Assembly (NCBI GenBank): GCA_018830105.1 | Contig: JAHJTC010000010.1 | Location: forward strand, 1 to 64,000 | DNA: 64,000 nt | Direction of reading: 5' to 3' | DNA from: Bacteroidota bacterium | GTDB lineage: Bacteria; Bacteroidota; Bacteroidia; Bacteroidales; F082 | In this document: one piece after another, positions 8,840 to 18,500 of the stretch | How positions within the stretch are numbered: the first letter of the stretch is position 1 | How the letters are laid out: each line of letters opens with the position of its first letter | Notes under the pieces: generated by a model | Told to the model about the DNA's origin: nothing | The model's input: only the letters and a program-made list of their open reading frames with translations | Database searches by the model: none | Program-made: the position numbers and the translations under genes

Positions 8840-9244
8840 TTACTCAGGCTGAAATTGTTTATCCAATACTTCGGGCAGGAATGGCCTTCCCTGACGGTTG
8901 ATAGAAGTACCGATAACGCGTGCCGAAATAATCGGTTTTTGATCACTCGTCCGGATGATTTGTTGTACAAAGCCAAAACGTAAAGGCGAAATGCGCTCCA
9001 GCTGGCAGCTCACCTCACATGCATCTCCACTCCTGAGCGGAAAATGATAATCCATTTCGATGCGTTTCACAACCAATAAAATACCCTCTTCATTGAGCCG
9101 GGCAAAATCAAGCCCGATGGTTTTTAGGAATTCGTGCCGTGCGTGTTCGAGGTAGTGCTGGTAGTTGGCATTGTTCACAACTCCCTGCATATCACATTCG
9201 TAATCGCGCACTTTAATGCCAAGGGTGAAAAGTTTTTTCTGCAT
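8840..9244 (-). CDS. Acyl-CoA thioesterase, hotdog fold (YbgC/4-HBT type)
   Basis: 134 residues, the usual length for single-hotdog thioesterases that hydrolyse acyl-CoA. Near residue 14 it carries the family's active-site pattern 'DYECDMQGVVNNANYQHYLEHAR', here with D, GVVNN and YLEHAR visible, where the aspartate is the expected catalytic residue. It ends 'ISARVIGTSINRQGRP', a typical C-terminal strand. Substrate chain length cannot be predicted. It is the first gene of a two-gene operon with the DUF1207-like membrane protein. Confidence 0.85.
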   Translation of the reverse strand: MQKKLFTLGIKVRDYECDMQGVVNNANYQHYLEHARHEFLKTIGLDFARLNEEGILLVVKRIEMDYHFPLRSGDACEVSCQLERISPLRFGFVQQIIRTSDQKPIISARVIGTSINRQGRPFLPEVLDKQFQPE

Positions 9245-9325
9245 AGTGGGTTTTTTAAACTATTGAACTTCAAAAGTAGCCATAATTTGTTTTTGATTGA
9301 AGGGAGCAGAAACTGAAATTGTGAT

Positions 9326-9333
9326 TAGTTTTG
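9326..9333 (+). promoter_or_regulatory. -7 promoter box before 9353
   Basis: TAGTTTTG matches the Bacteroidota -7 consensus and ends 19 bases before the ATG at 9353. I see no convincing -33 TTTG at the right distance. Confidence 0.5.
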
Positions 9334-9352
9334 TAGCTTAAAGTATTTCAGG

Positions 9353-9919
9353 ATGAACAGAGATTTGGAGGCATACCAGCTGGAAATGAATACCTTACTG
9401 GGGCAATATCCTTCGCAGCAAAACATCACTAAAATTGCCAGAAGGATTGAAAACCAAGAAGAACTGATTGCCTTGAATATTTCATGTGGAAGGGCGAACA
9501 GGGGGCGTATCGAAAATCATGCTTCCTGGGTGATGCGCAAAATATTTGATGAAAATCCGGATTTGCTGCTTTCCTTTTATGAGGATATACTACACTGGAT
9601 TTTGTCAACGGAATCAGATAGCGTAAGGCGAAATCTTTTGCCGCTGGCTTCCATGAATTTGACGGCAGAACATTTGGCATCATCGGAGCAGCTGGGAAAA
9701 ATTTATGATGCCTGCTTTAAATGGATTCGTAATGAGCGATATGCAATTGCTGTAAGGGCGAATGCGATGGTTTTTCTGGTTGATGTTTGTCAGCGCGAGC
9801 CTGCTTTGGCCAGTGAGCTTATTCCAATTTTCGAAGAAATTAATTTGAATGCTGTTGGTGGCTTAAAATCTTGTTCGGCTAAGCAGCTTGCTAAACTGAA
9901 ACTTCTCGCCTACTCATAG
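9353..9919 (+). CDS. Helical HEAT-like repeat protein, unknown function
   Basis: 188 residues, no signal peptide, predicted almost entirely helical. The pattern resembles HEAT or DNA-alkylation-repeat proteins: pairs of amphipathic helices such as 'SVRRNLLPLASMNL', 'AIAVRANAMVFLVDVC' and 'ELIPIFEEI'. The opening 'ITKIARRIENQEELIALNI' and the arginine-rich stretch RANRGRIENHASW could bind a partner. It is probably a cytoplasmic protein-interaction domain. It is monocistronic and convergent with the membrane protein gene at 9954. Confidence 0.6.
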   Translation: MNRDLEAYQLEMNTLLGQYPSQQNITKIARRIENQEELIALNISCGRANRGRIENHASWVMRKIFDENPDLLLSFYEDILHWILSTESDSVRRNLLPLASMNLTAEHLASSEQLGKIYDACFKWIRNERYAIAVRANAMVFLVDVCQREPALASELIPIFEEINLNAVGGLKSCSAKQLAKLKLLAYS

Positions 9920-9953
9920 ACCATTGACCACATCAAGACTAATTTGTTGTTCG

Positions 9954-10391
9954 CTAAGGGCTAAACAAGCTAACAGGCGAAAAGAGCAGGCATGAAAGGC
10001 TGCCCCAAAAGCAGATCGTCAGTAGGGAAAAAATGAGCACCTTGAATGATCGGGGATACAATTTACGGATTATAAAAGCACTAACGGGAACTGATAGAAA
10101 GGGCGAAGTAAGAATAAAAGGCCAGGGGCCCACACGGTTGCGGTAAACCAGAATTCGTCTTATTTTTTTTATCCTTTTGGAAGAAGTTATGGCATTTTTT
10201 TTACGGTTTGGTTTCAGGCTTATGAGGTCGCTCATAAAATAGAAAAAGACAAAACCAATCAGACCACCGGTGTTCACAGCAGCAAAGGTTTCCCAAAACG
10301 ACATGCCGGCCAGAAAGGCAACGGGAGGTGTCATAAGCAGCCTTACGCTGGCCAGCAGCACGAAGCTGAAAAATTGTAGAATTGCTGTCAA
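9954..10391 (-). CDS. Small integral membrane protein, unknown family
   Basis: 145 residues with hydrophobic segments at about 1-20, 22-52 and 93-145, plus a basic loop (SLKPNRKKNAITSSKRIKKIRRI) in between. The phrase 'RVGPWPFILTSPFLSVPVSAFI' recalls small membrane proteins of the DedA/COG2426 sort, but I cannot place it firmly. The start is a TTG at 10391, two bases after the phosphatase stop. The first ATG in frame (10334) would delete the first hydrophobic segment, so the TTG is preferred. It forms an operon with the upstream phosphatase. Confidence 0.55.
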   Translation of the reverse strand: MTAILQFFSFVLLASVRLLMTPPVAFLAGMSFWETFAAVNTGGLIGFVFFYFMSDLISLKPNRKKNAITSSKRIKKIRRILVYRNRVGPWPFILTSPFLSVPVSAFIIRKLYPRSFKVLIFSLLTICFWGSLSCLLFSPVSLFSP

Positions 10392-10393
10392 AA

Positions 10394-10852
10394 CTAGTGT
10401 TGTTTAAGGAACTTTATCAGGTTGTCGGAACCCTCTTCCAGCAGGTCTATCACAATGTCGAAACCCTTTGAACCGCCATAATAGGGATCTGGCACATGAT
10501 CATAATCTGCGTTAGAAAAGAAATCGCGCATGCGCAAAACTTTTTCAGCTTGTTCGGGTGTTAAAGCTTTTTCGCGCAGCTCGTCATAGTTTTGATTATC
10601 CATGGCGATAAGGTAATCGAAGGATTCATAATCGGCATTGGTAACAGGTCTGGAGATACTAGTAAGCTCATATCCGCGCGATTTTGCTGTCTGACGCATA
10701 CGCCGGTCGGCTTTTTCTCCGGCATGGTAAGCCGCGGTTCCTGCCGAATCAATTTCTACCTGCAGGCCTGCTTGCTGTGCTTTGTGCGCAAATATACCTT
10801 CAGCAGCGGGAGAGCGACAAATATTGCCCAGGCAAACAAAAAGGATTTTCAT
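10394..10852 (-). CDS. Low-molecular-weight protein-tyrosine phosphatase
   Basis: 152 residues. The catalytic P-loop stands at the N-terminus (VCLGNICRSPAAEG, the C-x5-R-S signature) and the general acid aspartate lies in 'VPDPYYGG' near residue 120. The enzyme dephosphorylates phosphotyrosine, and in bacteria often acts on exopolysaccharide tyrosine kinases. No kinase or capsule locus is adjacent here. It leads a two-gene operon with the small membrane protein downstream. Confidence 0.93.
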   Translation of the reverse strand: MKILFVCLGNICRSPAAEGIFAHKAQQAGLQVEIDSAGTAAYHAGEKADRRMRQTAKSRGYELTSISRPVTNADYESFDYLIAMDNQNYDELREKALTPEQAEKVLRMRDFFSNADYDHVPDPYYGGSKGFDIVIDLLEEGSDNLIKFLKQH

Positions 10853-10950
10853 GTGATTGCGAGTTGATGGTAAGCAACAAAAATAGAAATAAGCTACTTA
10901 AGGGCAAGGAATATTTAACAGAAAGTGCAAGAATAAGCTTAAGAAAAGTG

Positions 10951-10958
10951 TAATTTTG
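10951..10958 (+). promoter_or_regulatory. -7 promoter box of tRNA-Thr
   Basis: TAATTTTG matches the -7 consensus and ends 12 bases before the tRNA. No clear -33 box is seen. Confidence 0.5.
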
Positions 10959-10970
10959 CCGCTGTAATAT

Positions 10971-11043
10971 GCCTTCTTAGCTCAGCTGGTAGAGCAGCTC
11001 ACTCGTAATGAGCAGGTCGCGGGTTCGAGTCCCGTGGAAGGCT
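10971..11043 (+). tRNA. tRNA-Thr (anticodon CGT)
   Basis: A full cloverleaf can be drawn: acceptor GCCTTCT/GGAAGGC, D arm with AGCTCAGCTGGTAGAGC, anticodon stem GCTCA/TGAGC around the loop CTCGTAA (anticodon CGT), and T arm GCGGGTTCGAGTCCCGT. It decodes ACG. A terminator follows. Confidence 0.95.
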
Positions 11044-11067
11044 CAGGGAACTGAATAACAGGAAATA

Positions 11068-11098
11068 AAAAAAGAGCTTTTTAAAGCTCTTTTTTTTT
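11068..11098. terminator. Bidirectional terminator between tRNA-Thr and tRNA-Cys
   Basis: The stem AAAGAGCTTT (11071-11080) / AAAGCTCTTT (11083-11092) has A runs on one side and T runs on the other, so it can end transcription of both convergent tRNA genes. Confidence 0.85.
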
Positions 11099-11099
11099 G

Positions 11100-11170
11100 A
11101 GGTCTCGAGCGGATTCGAACCGCTGTACACGGTTTTGCAGACCGCTGCCTAACCACTCGGCCACGAGACC
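11100..11170 (-). tRNA. tRNA-Cys (anticodon GCA)
   Basis: The acceptor stem is GGTCTCG/CGAGACC, with D arm GCCGAGTGGTTAGGC, anticodon stem CGGT/ACCG around CTGCAAA (anticodon GCA) and T arm GCGGTTCGAATCCGC. The discriminator base is U, as in bacterial tRNA-Cys. Confidence 0.95.
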
Positions 11171-11186
11171 ATTATTTTTGGGTCTG

Positions 11187-11216
11187 CAAAGATACGATTA
11201 TTTCTTTTTTTGGCAA
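11187..11216 (-). promoter_or_regulatory. Promoter of tRNA-Cys
   Basis: On the minus strand TTG (11214-11216) is followed after 19 bases by TATCTTTG (11187-11194), a good Bacteroidota promoter 17 bases before the tRNA. Confidence 0.7.
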
Positions 11217-11219
11217 GGA

Positions 11220-11420
11220 TTAAACTTTTCCTTGCGCGTTCACTTCTCTTAGGCAGGAAGGACACAAACAGCTGTCGTATTTTTCGCTGATGAGCTCCAA
11301 TACCGAAGGTTTTGTATCGACTTCATAACACCAGCATTTGCCCGATTTGCCGCATTCAAAGTTCATGCCGCAGCGTGGGCATACTTCCGGTTCGATCAGT
11401 TTTAATTTATCAGCTTTCAT
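11220..11420 (-). CDS. Cysteine-rich CWC family protein
   Basis: 66 residues with eight cysteines arranged as CPRCGMNFECG, CWCYE and CLCPSC, the hallmark of the CWC family, named for its central Cys-Trp-Cys. These are presumed small metal-binding proteins of unknown function. Its ATG overlaps the folB stop by four bases, so it is the last gene of the gltX-folB-CWC operon. Confidence 0.85.
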   Translation of the reverse strand: MKADKLKLIEPEVCPRCGMNFECGKSGKCWCYEVDTKPSVLELISEKYDSCLCPSCLREVNAQGKV

Positions 11421-11767
11421 CCTTCCAATGTTAGGCTTACAAAATCCATCTTACCACCCAGTGGCGGATTCATTTTTCGTACCTTGATACGTGCTGTTTC
11501 GACCGTTGCAAATTCATTCCGCACCGCCTTCAAAATCCGGCGTCCTACATGTTCGAGCAAATTGGAATTGATCATCATCTCGCGTTTTACTACCTGATAT
11601 ACTGCCAGATAGTTCACTGTTTCTTCCAGTTTGTCAGAGGCTTCTGCCGAGCTGGTATCTACTTCCAGAAACAGATCGACCACAAACCAGGTGCCTATCA
11701 GTTGCTCTTCCGCAAAGCAGCCGTGATACGCAAAAAACTCCATCCCTTCTATTGAAATAACTGCCAT
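11417..11767 (-). CDS. folB: Dihydroneopterin aldolase
   Basis: 116 residues, the usual FolB size. It converts 7,8-dihydroneopterin to 6-hydroxymethyl-dihydropterin and glycolaldehyde in folate synthesis. The family signatures are present: 'ISIEGMEFFAYHGCFAEEQ' at the N-terminus, 'DKLEETVNYLAVYQVVK' in the middle with the conserved tyrosine, and the C-terminal lysine in 'KVRKMNPPLGG'. It lies 10 bases after gltX and overlaps the CWC gene. Confidence 0.93.
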   Translation of the reverse strand: MAVISIEGMEFFAYHGCFAEEQLIGTWFVVDLFLEVDTSSAEASDKLEETVNYLAVYQVVKREMMINSNLLEHVGRRILKAVRNEFATVETARIKVRKMNPPLGGKMDFVSLTLEG

Positions 11768-11777
11768 AAACTCAATC

Positions 11778-13307
11778 TTAATTGTTGGATTCCAGTGTTT
11801 TGATCCCGTTTCGGATGCGCTTCAGACTTGCTTCACGGCCTATCACTTCCATGATATCTCCCAAATGGGGGCCTTTGGCTGCGCCTACCAGCAATAGACG
11901 CAAGGCATTCATGATGCCGCCCATGGAAAGTTCGTTTTCAGTAATCCAGGATTTGATTTTTTCATCAATCGGCCCGGCAGTAAAATCTTCAACGGTTTCA
12001 ATCAATGTGGCCAGCGTTTCCATTTGTTCCGGACTATCGGCTTTCCAGCGTTTTTTAACCACTTTCTCGTCGTAGCTTTCCGGTGCCTCGATAAAGAAAT
12101 AGGCTTCGTCCCAGAGTTCATGCACAAACTGTGCGCGTTCCTTAACCAGGGAAACAATTTTCGTTGCTTGATTGGCTGTTATATCCAGGTTTTTAAATGT
12201 TTTGAGCCAAACTAACCATTCAGCAGCTAGTTCTTCATCCGTCTTGCGGATCAAATATTGATGGTTGAACCATTTGGTTTTTTCAGGATCAAATTTTGAA
12301 CCCGATTTTCCAACGCGTTCCAGCGAGAAGGCTTCAATCAGCTCGTCCATGCTAAACAATTCCTGATCGCTGCCCGGATTCCAACCCAGCAAAGCCAGCA
12401 TATTTACCATTGCCTCAGGATAGTAACCGTTTTCGCGGTATCCGGAGGATGTTTCTCCGGTTTTTGGATCTTTCCATTGCAGCGGGAAAACAGGAAAGCC
12501 AAGGCGGTCACCATCACGTTTGCTTAGCTTGCCATTTCCATCGGGTTTTAAAAGCAATGGGAGGTGAGCAAATTGCGGTTTTTCCCAGCCAAAAGCTTCG
12601 TAAAGCAACACATGAAGTGGAAGAGACGGCAGCCATTCTTCGCCCCGTATCACGTGGCTGATTTCCATCAAATGGTCATCTACAATATTGGCCAGGTGAT
12701 AAGTGGGCATCCCATCTGATTTAAACAACACTTTATCGTCCAAAGTTTCCGATTTAACCGTCATACTTCCGCGAATCAGGTCGTTCATGGAGATGCTGGT
12801 ATTTTCCGGAATCATAAATCGAACAACATAAGGTGTGCCTTCTTCAAGATGCTTTTTTACCTCATTATCATTCATGTTGAGGCTGTTGCGCAGCGTTTTG
12901 CGCGTTTCGGCATTATAGATAAAGGTTTTCTTGTCAGCTTCTGCCAGTTTCCTGAGTTCGTCGAGCTCTTCTGCGGTATCAAAGGCGTAATAGGCATTTC
13001 CGGATTGGATCAACTGATCGGAATAGGCCGCATAGTTTGACTGACGTTCACTTTGCCTGTAAGGGCCATAAGCACCGCCTTCAGCAATACCTTCGTCGAA
13101 TTGAATACCGCACCAGGCCAGCGATTCCATGATATATTGCTCGGCTCCGGGCACAAAACGGGTTTGATCGGTATCTTCGATGCGGAGGATCATTTTTCCG
13201 CCGGCTTTTTTGGCAAAAAGGTAGTTGTATAAAGCAGTGCGGACACCACCAATATGCAAGGGTCCTGTTGGACTTGGCGCAAAACGGACACGAATATTGT
13301 TCGGCAT
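11778..13307 (-). CDS. gltX: Glutamate--tRNA ligase
   Basis: 509 residues from the ATG at 13307. I reject an in-frame extension of 11 codons upstream because the conserved start is [15 protein letters not shown] and a -7 promoter box lies inside the extension. It charges tRNA-Glu. The class I signatures are HIGG in '[18 protein letters not shown]' near residue 14 and KLSKRDG near residue 259. The C-terminal anticodon-binding region ends '[15 protein letters not shown]'. It is the first gene of an operon with folB and the CWC gene. Confidence 0.97.
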   Translation of the reverse strand: MPNNIRVRFAPSPTGPLHIGGVRTALYNYLFAKKAGGKMILRIEDTDQTRFVPGAEQYIMESLAWCGIQFDEGIAEGGAYGPYRQSERQSNYAAYSDQLIQSGNAYYAFDTAEELDELRKLAEADKKTFIYNAETRKTLRNSLNMNDNEVKKHLEEGTPYVVRFMIPENTSISMNDLIRGSMTVKSETLDDKVLFKSDGMPTYHLANIVDDHLMEISHVIRGEEWLPSLPLHVLLYEAFGWEKPQFAHLPLLLKPDGNGKLSKRDGDRLGFPVFPLQWKDPKTGETSSGYRENGYYPEAMVNMLALLGWNPGSDQELFSMDELIEAFSLERVGKSGSKFDPEKTKWFNHQYLIRKTDEELAAEWLVWLKTFKNLDITANQATKIVSLVKERAQFVHELWDEAYFFIEAPESYDEKVVKKRWKADSPEQMETLATLIETVEDFTAGPIDEKIKSWITENELSMGGIMNALRLLLVGAAKGPHLGDIMEVIGREASLKRIRNGIKTLESNN

Positions 13308-13328
13308 AAATAGTTGAATTTTGGGCTG

Positions 13329-13336
13329 CAAAGATA
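13329..13336 (-). promoter_or_regulatory. -7 promoter box of gltX
   Basis: TATCTTTG on the minus strand, 21 bases before the gltX ATG at 13307. The -33 box is not clear. Confidence 0.55.
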
Positions 13337-13384
13337 CCAAAAATAAGGTGGATGATTTTGTTAGAATCTGAGTCGAACAATTAT

Positions 13385-13430
13385 AAAAGCAGGATAAAAT
13401 AGCTTATATAAAGTATTATATCCTGCTTTT
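13385..13430 (-). terminator. Terminator of the M1 peptidase gene
   Basis: A 12-bp perfect stem, AAAAGCAGGATA (13385-13396) with TATCCTGCTTTT (13419-13430), lies 30 bases after the peptidase stop. Confidence 0.75.
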
Positions 13431-13459
13431 GGGCTTAGAAAATTTACCGCAATAAATTT

Positions 13460-15430
13460 CTATTTCACAATCTTTTTAACCGATCTGCCGGATGGACTGT
13501 AAATCTCGATAAAATATATTCCCTTTGGCAATGCGCCCATATCCAGTTGATTATTTAGTTCACTGAGCTGCTTATTAGCTACTATCTGGCCAGCAGCATT
13601 GCGTAAAACGAGTGTTCGGGTTTCGTTAGCTTTTGTAAAAGAGATGTTCAGTAAGTTATTGACAGGATTTGGGTAGACACTGAAATAATTTTCACTGTTT
13701 ACTTCAGCATTGTTGCCAACAACAATACTATTAACACGCTCAAATGTCCAATTATCGGGATCTACCTGAACGCTTGTTACCGTTTTATTCAGGTTGAGGG
13801 CAAAATGCTGCACATTTTCTTCCTGATAAAGCCTGATTGTGGTATCCGTTCCATCAGAGAAATTTAGCTTATAATCCATCGTCATCTGGAAGAGCGGCGT
13901 TGAAGATGAAGTGGTTTGTGTAGCGTACAGATTAAAGGTTTCGTTGAACATATACCACTCAATATCGTATTTTGGATAGCCTTCGCCATAGTACCATTGG
14001 CTAAAAAACTGCTCGAGATCCATTTCGGCAACCTCTTCAGCCACCATCCTGAAATCTTCGCCTGTTGCGGTGCTGTCTTTAAATGCTGCTTGAAAACTAT
14101 TCATGATTTCAAAGAAAATAGTATCATTATTTACTTCGTGACGCAGCAAATGAATAATGGCAGCGCCCTTATCATAAGAGAGCCGGCCATTGAAGATGCG
14201 CCATACATTGTCAGGACTAATTTCGGATTCCGGGATATACACGCTACCACCCGGTGACGAGATCACATTGTTTTGTGTGCCTACCATAAAATTCTGACCA
14301 GAATTCCAGCCATTCAGCTTTTCTTGAGCCAGGTAATTGCTGTAGGTTGCAAAGCCCTCGTTGATCCAGATATCGCTCCAGGTGGCGCAGGTAACATTGT
14401 CGCCAAACCACATATGACCAAGCTCGTGAGCAACTAGGTTGAAGGAGAAGCTACCCATGGTACTCATGGTTTGGTGTTCCATACCGCCACCAAGCTGCGT
14501 AATGGCATGCCCGTATTTTTCGTCCTTGAAAGGGTACATTATATACAGATCGGAGAATAATTCGATCATCGGCACAACGGCATCAATGTCGTCCTGATAG
14601 GTATTGAGATAATTGGGGTGATTGTATACAAAGTTTTGTACCAGAACGCTATCGTTTTCAAGCCCGTCAGGTTTGGCGTAAATGCTGTAGTCCTGGTAGT
14701 CGGATACCGCAAAGGAAATAAGGTAGTAGGCAATGGGATAATTCGATTTCCACTCGTAACGCAGTTGATTGTTGCCCATATCACTAACGTTTGTAAGCAA
14801 GCCTTGTGAGCCGGCCATTTCGGTGTCTGTTGTAGTTAAGAAAACCCACACAGAATCAGCTTTGTCAGTCAGAACCTGCTTATTGGGCCACCAGTCTTTT
14901 GCGGCAAAGGGTTCAGAAAGCGTCCAGGTAACGTCTTTTTGCCAGGCGTTTGAGTAATCGTTTGTGATTCCCGAAAAGAAACCGCCGGTAGGAGGAGTGC
15001 CGCCGTATGTAATTGTTGCGATAAAAGTGTCTCCGGCTTCTAAAGCAGGCACATCAACAAGCACATTATCGCCTTCCCAGGTCCAGCTATCTGCTGCAAC
15101 TCCGTTAAAAGTAACGGCATCCAGCGAAAGCGAAGCATTTAACTCAAAAGCGAAAGTTTCGAAGTTTTCTGCTACAACAGTTGCGTGAATTTCTATCGTG
15201 CCACCCACCTGAATGGAAGTACTGGAAACCGCAATATCTAAAAAGTAAAAAGTAACGTCATAGTCGTGAACAAGATCGCTCTGCCAGTCGTTACGGTATG
15301 CAAAGGAGGGTGTTTCGGCTTGTTCGGGATAATGCCTGCAATAACGGTCGTGCACATGCAGATCGTTATTTTGAGACATAAGTGGTTGAAAAATAATGAA
15401 TAAGATAAAAATAAGTATAAACTTTCTCAT
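13460..15430 (-). CDS. Secreted M1-family metallopeptidase with T9SS sorting domain
   Basis: 656 residues. A signal peptide (MRKFILIFILFIIFQPLMSQ) is followed by an aminopeptidase-N-like beta domain and a gluzincin catalytic domain. It has the GGMEH substrate motif near residue 317, HELGH with zinc ligands near 335, and the third ligand glutamate in WINEGFATY about 20 residues later. The last 80 residues, from VYPNPVNNLLNISF to KKIVK, are a T9SS type A sorting domain. It is probably a surface or secreted aminopeptidase that trims peptides. It is monocistronic, divergent from the DUF4175 gene, and has its own terminator. Confidence 0.93.
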   Translation of the reverse strand: MRKFILIFILFIIFQPLMSQNNDLHVHDRYCRHYPEQAETPSFAYRNDWQSDLVHDYDVTFYFLDIAVSSTSIQVGGTIEIHATVVAENFETFAFELNASLSLDAVTFNGVAADSWTWEGDNVLVDVPALEAGDTFIATITYGGTPPTGGFFSGITNDYSNAWQKDVTWTLSEPFAAKDWWPNKQVLTDKADSVWVFLTTTDTEMAGSQGLLTNVSDMGNNQLRYEWKSNYPIAYYLISFAVSDYQDYSIYAKPDGLENDSVLVQNFVYNHPNYLNTYQDDIDAVVPMIELFSDLYIMYPFKDEKYGHAITQLGGGMEHQTMSTMGSFSFNLVAHELGHMWFGDNVTCATWSDIWINEGFATYSNYLAQEKLNGWNSGQNFMVGTQNNVISSPGGSVYIPESEISPDNVWRIFNGRLSYDKGAAIIHLLRHEVNNDTIFFEIMNSFQAAFKDSTATGEDFRMVAEEVAEMDLEQFFSQWYYGEGYPKYDIEWYMFNETFNLYATQTTSSSTPLFQMTMDYKLNFSDGTDTTIRLYQEENVQHFALNLNKTVTSVQVDPDNWTFERVNSIVVGNNAEVNSENYFSVYPNPVNNLLNISFTKANETRTLVLRNAAGQIVANKQLSELNNQLDMGALPKGIYFIEIYSPSGRSVKKIVK

Positions 15431-15473
15431 GGGATTTGATTTTTTTCAGAAAAGAATTGCCTTGTGTAATGTG

Positions 15474-15481
15474 TATATTTG
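15474..15481 (+). promoter_or_regulatory. -7 promoter box of the DUF4175 operon
   Basis: TATATTTG matches the -7 consensus 63 bases upstream of the ATG at 15545. A TTG at 15457-15459 is only 14 bases away, shorter than the usual spacing. Confidence 0.5.
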
Positions 15482-15544
15482 TGCGCTAAAGTAACAATCA
15501 TTTGTAAGCAACGTTCAATAAATGACCAAAAAAAGTACAAATCC

Positions 15545-18500
15545 ATGAGCAAACAGCTGTCTGCTTTAATTCCAAAAATTCATGAATTCTCCAGAAGATA
15601 TTATGCAAATCGTCTGGTGAAAGGCTTGCTGCTTGGCTTGTTGATGCTGTTAGTACTGGTGATGGCTTTGAGCGGACTCGAATATTTGCTTTGGTTACCT
15701 GAGAGCGGCCGGCTGGTTTTGTTTATCATTTATCTGTCGGGTCTGGCCTGGATTATTGGTTATCTGATCATTTGGCCGCTTTATCAATTGCTTTTTTTTA
15801 GAAAGCAGATGAGCCAAACACAGGCTGCAAGGCTAATTGGTCAGCATTTTACCGAAATTGATGACAAGTTGTTGAATACCTTACAACTTGAAAATATGGC
15901 GCTTAGCGATAAACAAAGTGATTTGCTGGCTGCTACAATTAGCCATAGAAGCAATGAGCTAGGTCGGTATCGGTTTGCCGAAGCCATTGATTTTAAAAGC
16001 AGCTTAAAGTTCTTGCCATATTTTCTGCTTGCAGTAATCGTATTTTTTACGGTTTTTATTCTCAAACCTGATTTTTATGTGGAATCCGGCAATCGTATTG
16101 CCAGATACAATCAAGCTTTCATTAAACCGTTGCCTTATCAGGTTATTTTACCCGAAGATTCGCTAACGGCTATGCAAAATGATGATTTTTCGTTCAGCAT
16201 AAAAGTTGAGGGTGATGAAATTCCTGCTGCTTTTTATGTGGCCACCAATGGCGGAAAATTGTTGATGGAGCGTGAATCGGTCAATCAGTTTAACTACACT
16301 TTTAAGAAGGTAGGCAGGAATATTCCTTTTCATATTGAAGGAGGCGCTTATCAAAGTAAACCGCTTACGCTGCACATTTTCCCCAAGCCCGTAATTCTGG
16401 CTTATGAAGCCCATATTGTGCCTCCTGCCTACACCCGCCTTGACCCGAATACTGAGAAATCAAAGTCAAGCTTTTATGTGGCTGAAGGAAGCCAGGTTTC
16501 GATAGACGTGTATGTGCGCGACACTGACGATATGAAAATTTATAGGTCGGATAGCACGTCAGAAACGCTGGTAAAGGAAGATAATCGTTGGAATTATGAT
16601 TTTCAGCTTTTGACTAATGAGAAATTGGTTATCCATTCGTCTAATAAATGGTCACCGGCTGATGAGGTTTTCGAATTGAATTTGAAGATGATTGCTGATG
16701 CTTTTCCCGAGATTGTTGCCGAAATGGTTACGGAAGATTTGGGGCGGAATTTTTATTTCTCAGGGGGAGTTACCGATGATTATGGGTTTAGCAAATTGCA
16801 TTTTTTCTATACCATTATTGACCCTGAAACCAACGAAGCGTCGCGTGAATTTCAGCAGGACATTTACCTGGAGAAAGACCGCATCAGGCAAACATTTTTT
16901 CACGCTTTTTTCGCGGATAGTGCGAATCTGGCTCCCGGCGACAGGGTAGAGGCCTATTTTCGTATTTGGGACAATGATGCTGTTAATGGCCCAAAAAGCG
17001 CCAAATCCAAGCCTTTTACGCTTGCTATTCCTGGAATAAGGGAGCTCGATTCGCTGGCACAGGACAGGGAAAAAGGCCTGAATGAAAAACTAGAAGAAAC
17101 GAAAAATGCGACAGATCAAATCAAAAAAGACCTGGAGAAGTTGATGAAGGAACTTGCGCTGAAGCAAGAAGCCGATTGGCAAGACAAAAAACGACTTGAG
17201 GATCTGCTGGAGCGACAGGAAAAGCTTAAAAATGACTGGATGGAGATGCGTGAGGAGCAAAAAAAACTCAATGAGTTTCAGAAAGAGAATAGTTTGATGG
17301 ACGAAGATTTGCTGCGTAAACAAGAACAGATCAATGAACTTTTCGATGAGGTAGTTTCCGACGAGATGAAAAAAATCATGGAAGAGATTCAAAAAATGAT
17401 GGAGGAATTGTCGAAGGACGATATGCAGCAAATGCTTCAGGAGATGAAGAAGGAAAATTTTAAAATGGAGGATTTATTAGATCGTAACCTGAATCTGCTT
17501 AAGCAGTTGAAAGTAGAAAAGGATATGCGCGATTTGATTGAAGAGCTCAACAAACTTGGAGATGAGCTTCAGAAGGAGGAGCCTGATGCGGAACAATCCG
17601 ATTCTACGGACAATTCGCTGCAGGAAGAGCAAGAAGCGTTTGGAGACATGCAGAAAAAGCTGGATTCAATCCGACAGAAAAACGAAGAATTGAGCAAGCC
17701 TTTACAACTAGAAGAAACAGATAGTATAGAAGAAGAGATCAAAGAAGAGTTGGACTCGGCTGAGGAGCAAATGCAGCAAAATAAACCACAGGAGGGAAGC
17801 CAGAAGAAGAGTTCTGCGGGTGAGAAGATGAAAAAAATGGCGAATATGCTGCAAATGTCGATGCAGATGAGTATGCAGCAACAACAAATGGAAGATGCCC
17901 GAACGATGCGCCTGCTGCTAGAGAATGTGTTGCGGAGTTCACTAAGTCAGGAAGAGCTGCTGATCAGCTTAAGTGAGATTCACCGCGACGATCCCGGCTT
18001 TAATGAGCTAGTGCGCAGGCAAAATGAACTTACGGATAATTTCACAATTGTGAGAGATTCTCTCAGGGCCTTGGCCAACCGGCAGCCGATGATAGAGAAT
18101 TTTATTTTTGATGAACTCAAAAGCATTGATTTCAGGATAGAAGAAGCATTGGAGCAAATGAACGAATTTAGGGTAAGTCAAGCCCTGGCATCGCAGCAAT
18201 ACGCCTTTATGGCTATGAATAATTTGGCGCTGATGATTGCAGAGTCCCTTGAGAATATGGAAAACAGCATGGGAATGCCTAGTCCGATGAATGCACAGGG
18301 ACAACCAAAACCTGGGGAATCCATGGGACAAAAACAAATGCAGGAGATGCGTCAGATGCAGGAGGAGCTTGGAAAAATGCTTGAAGAAATGCGGAAGCAA
18401 TCCGGCAAAGAGCAGGGGCAAGGCAAACCCGGCATGAGTGAGCAAATGGCACGTATGGCTGCTCAGCAAGAAGCAATACGAGAACGCATGCAACAATTTC

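Noticed and set aside
17090-18496. Several long minus-strand frames inside the DUF4175 gene
   Set aside because: They mirror the Glu/Lys/Gln/Met-rich coiled coil and read as Leu/Phe/His-rich nonsense; no start signals.
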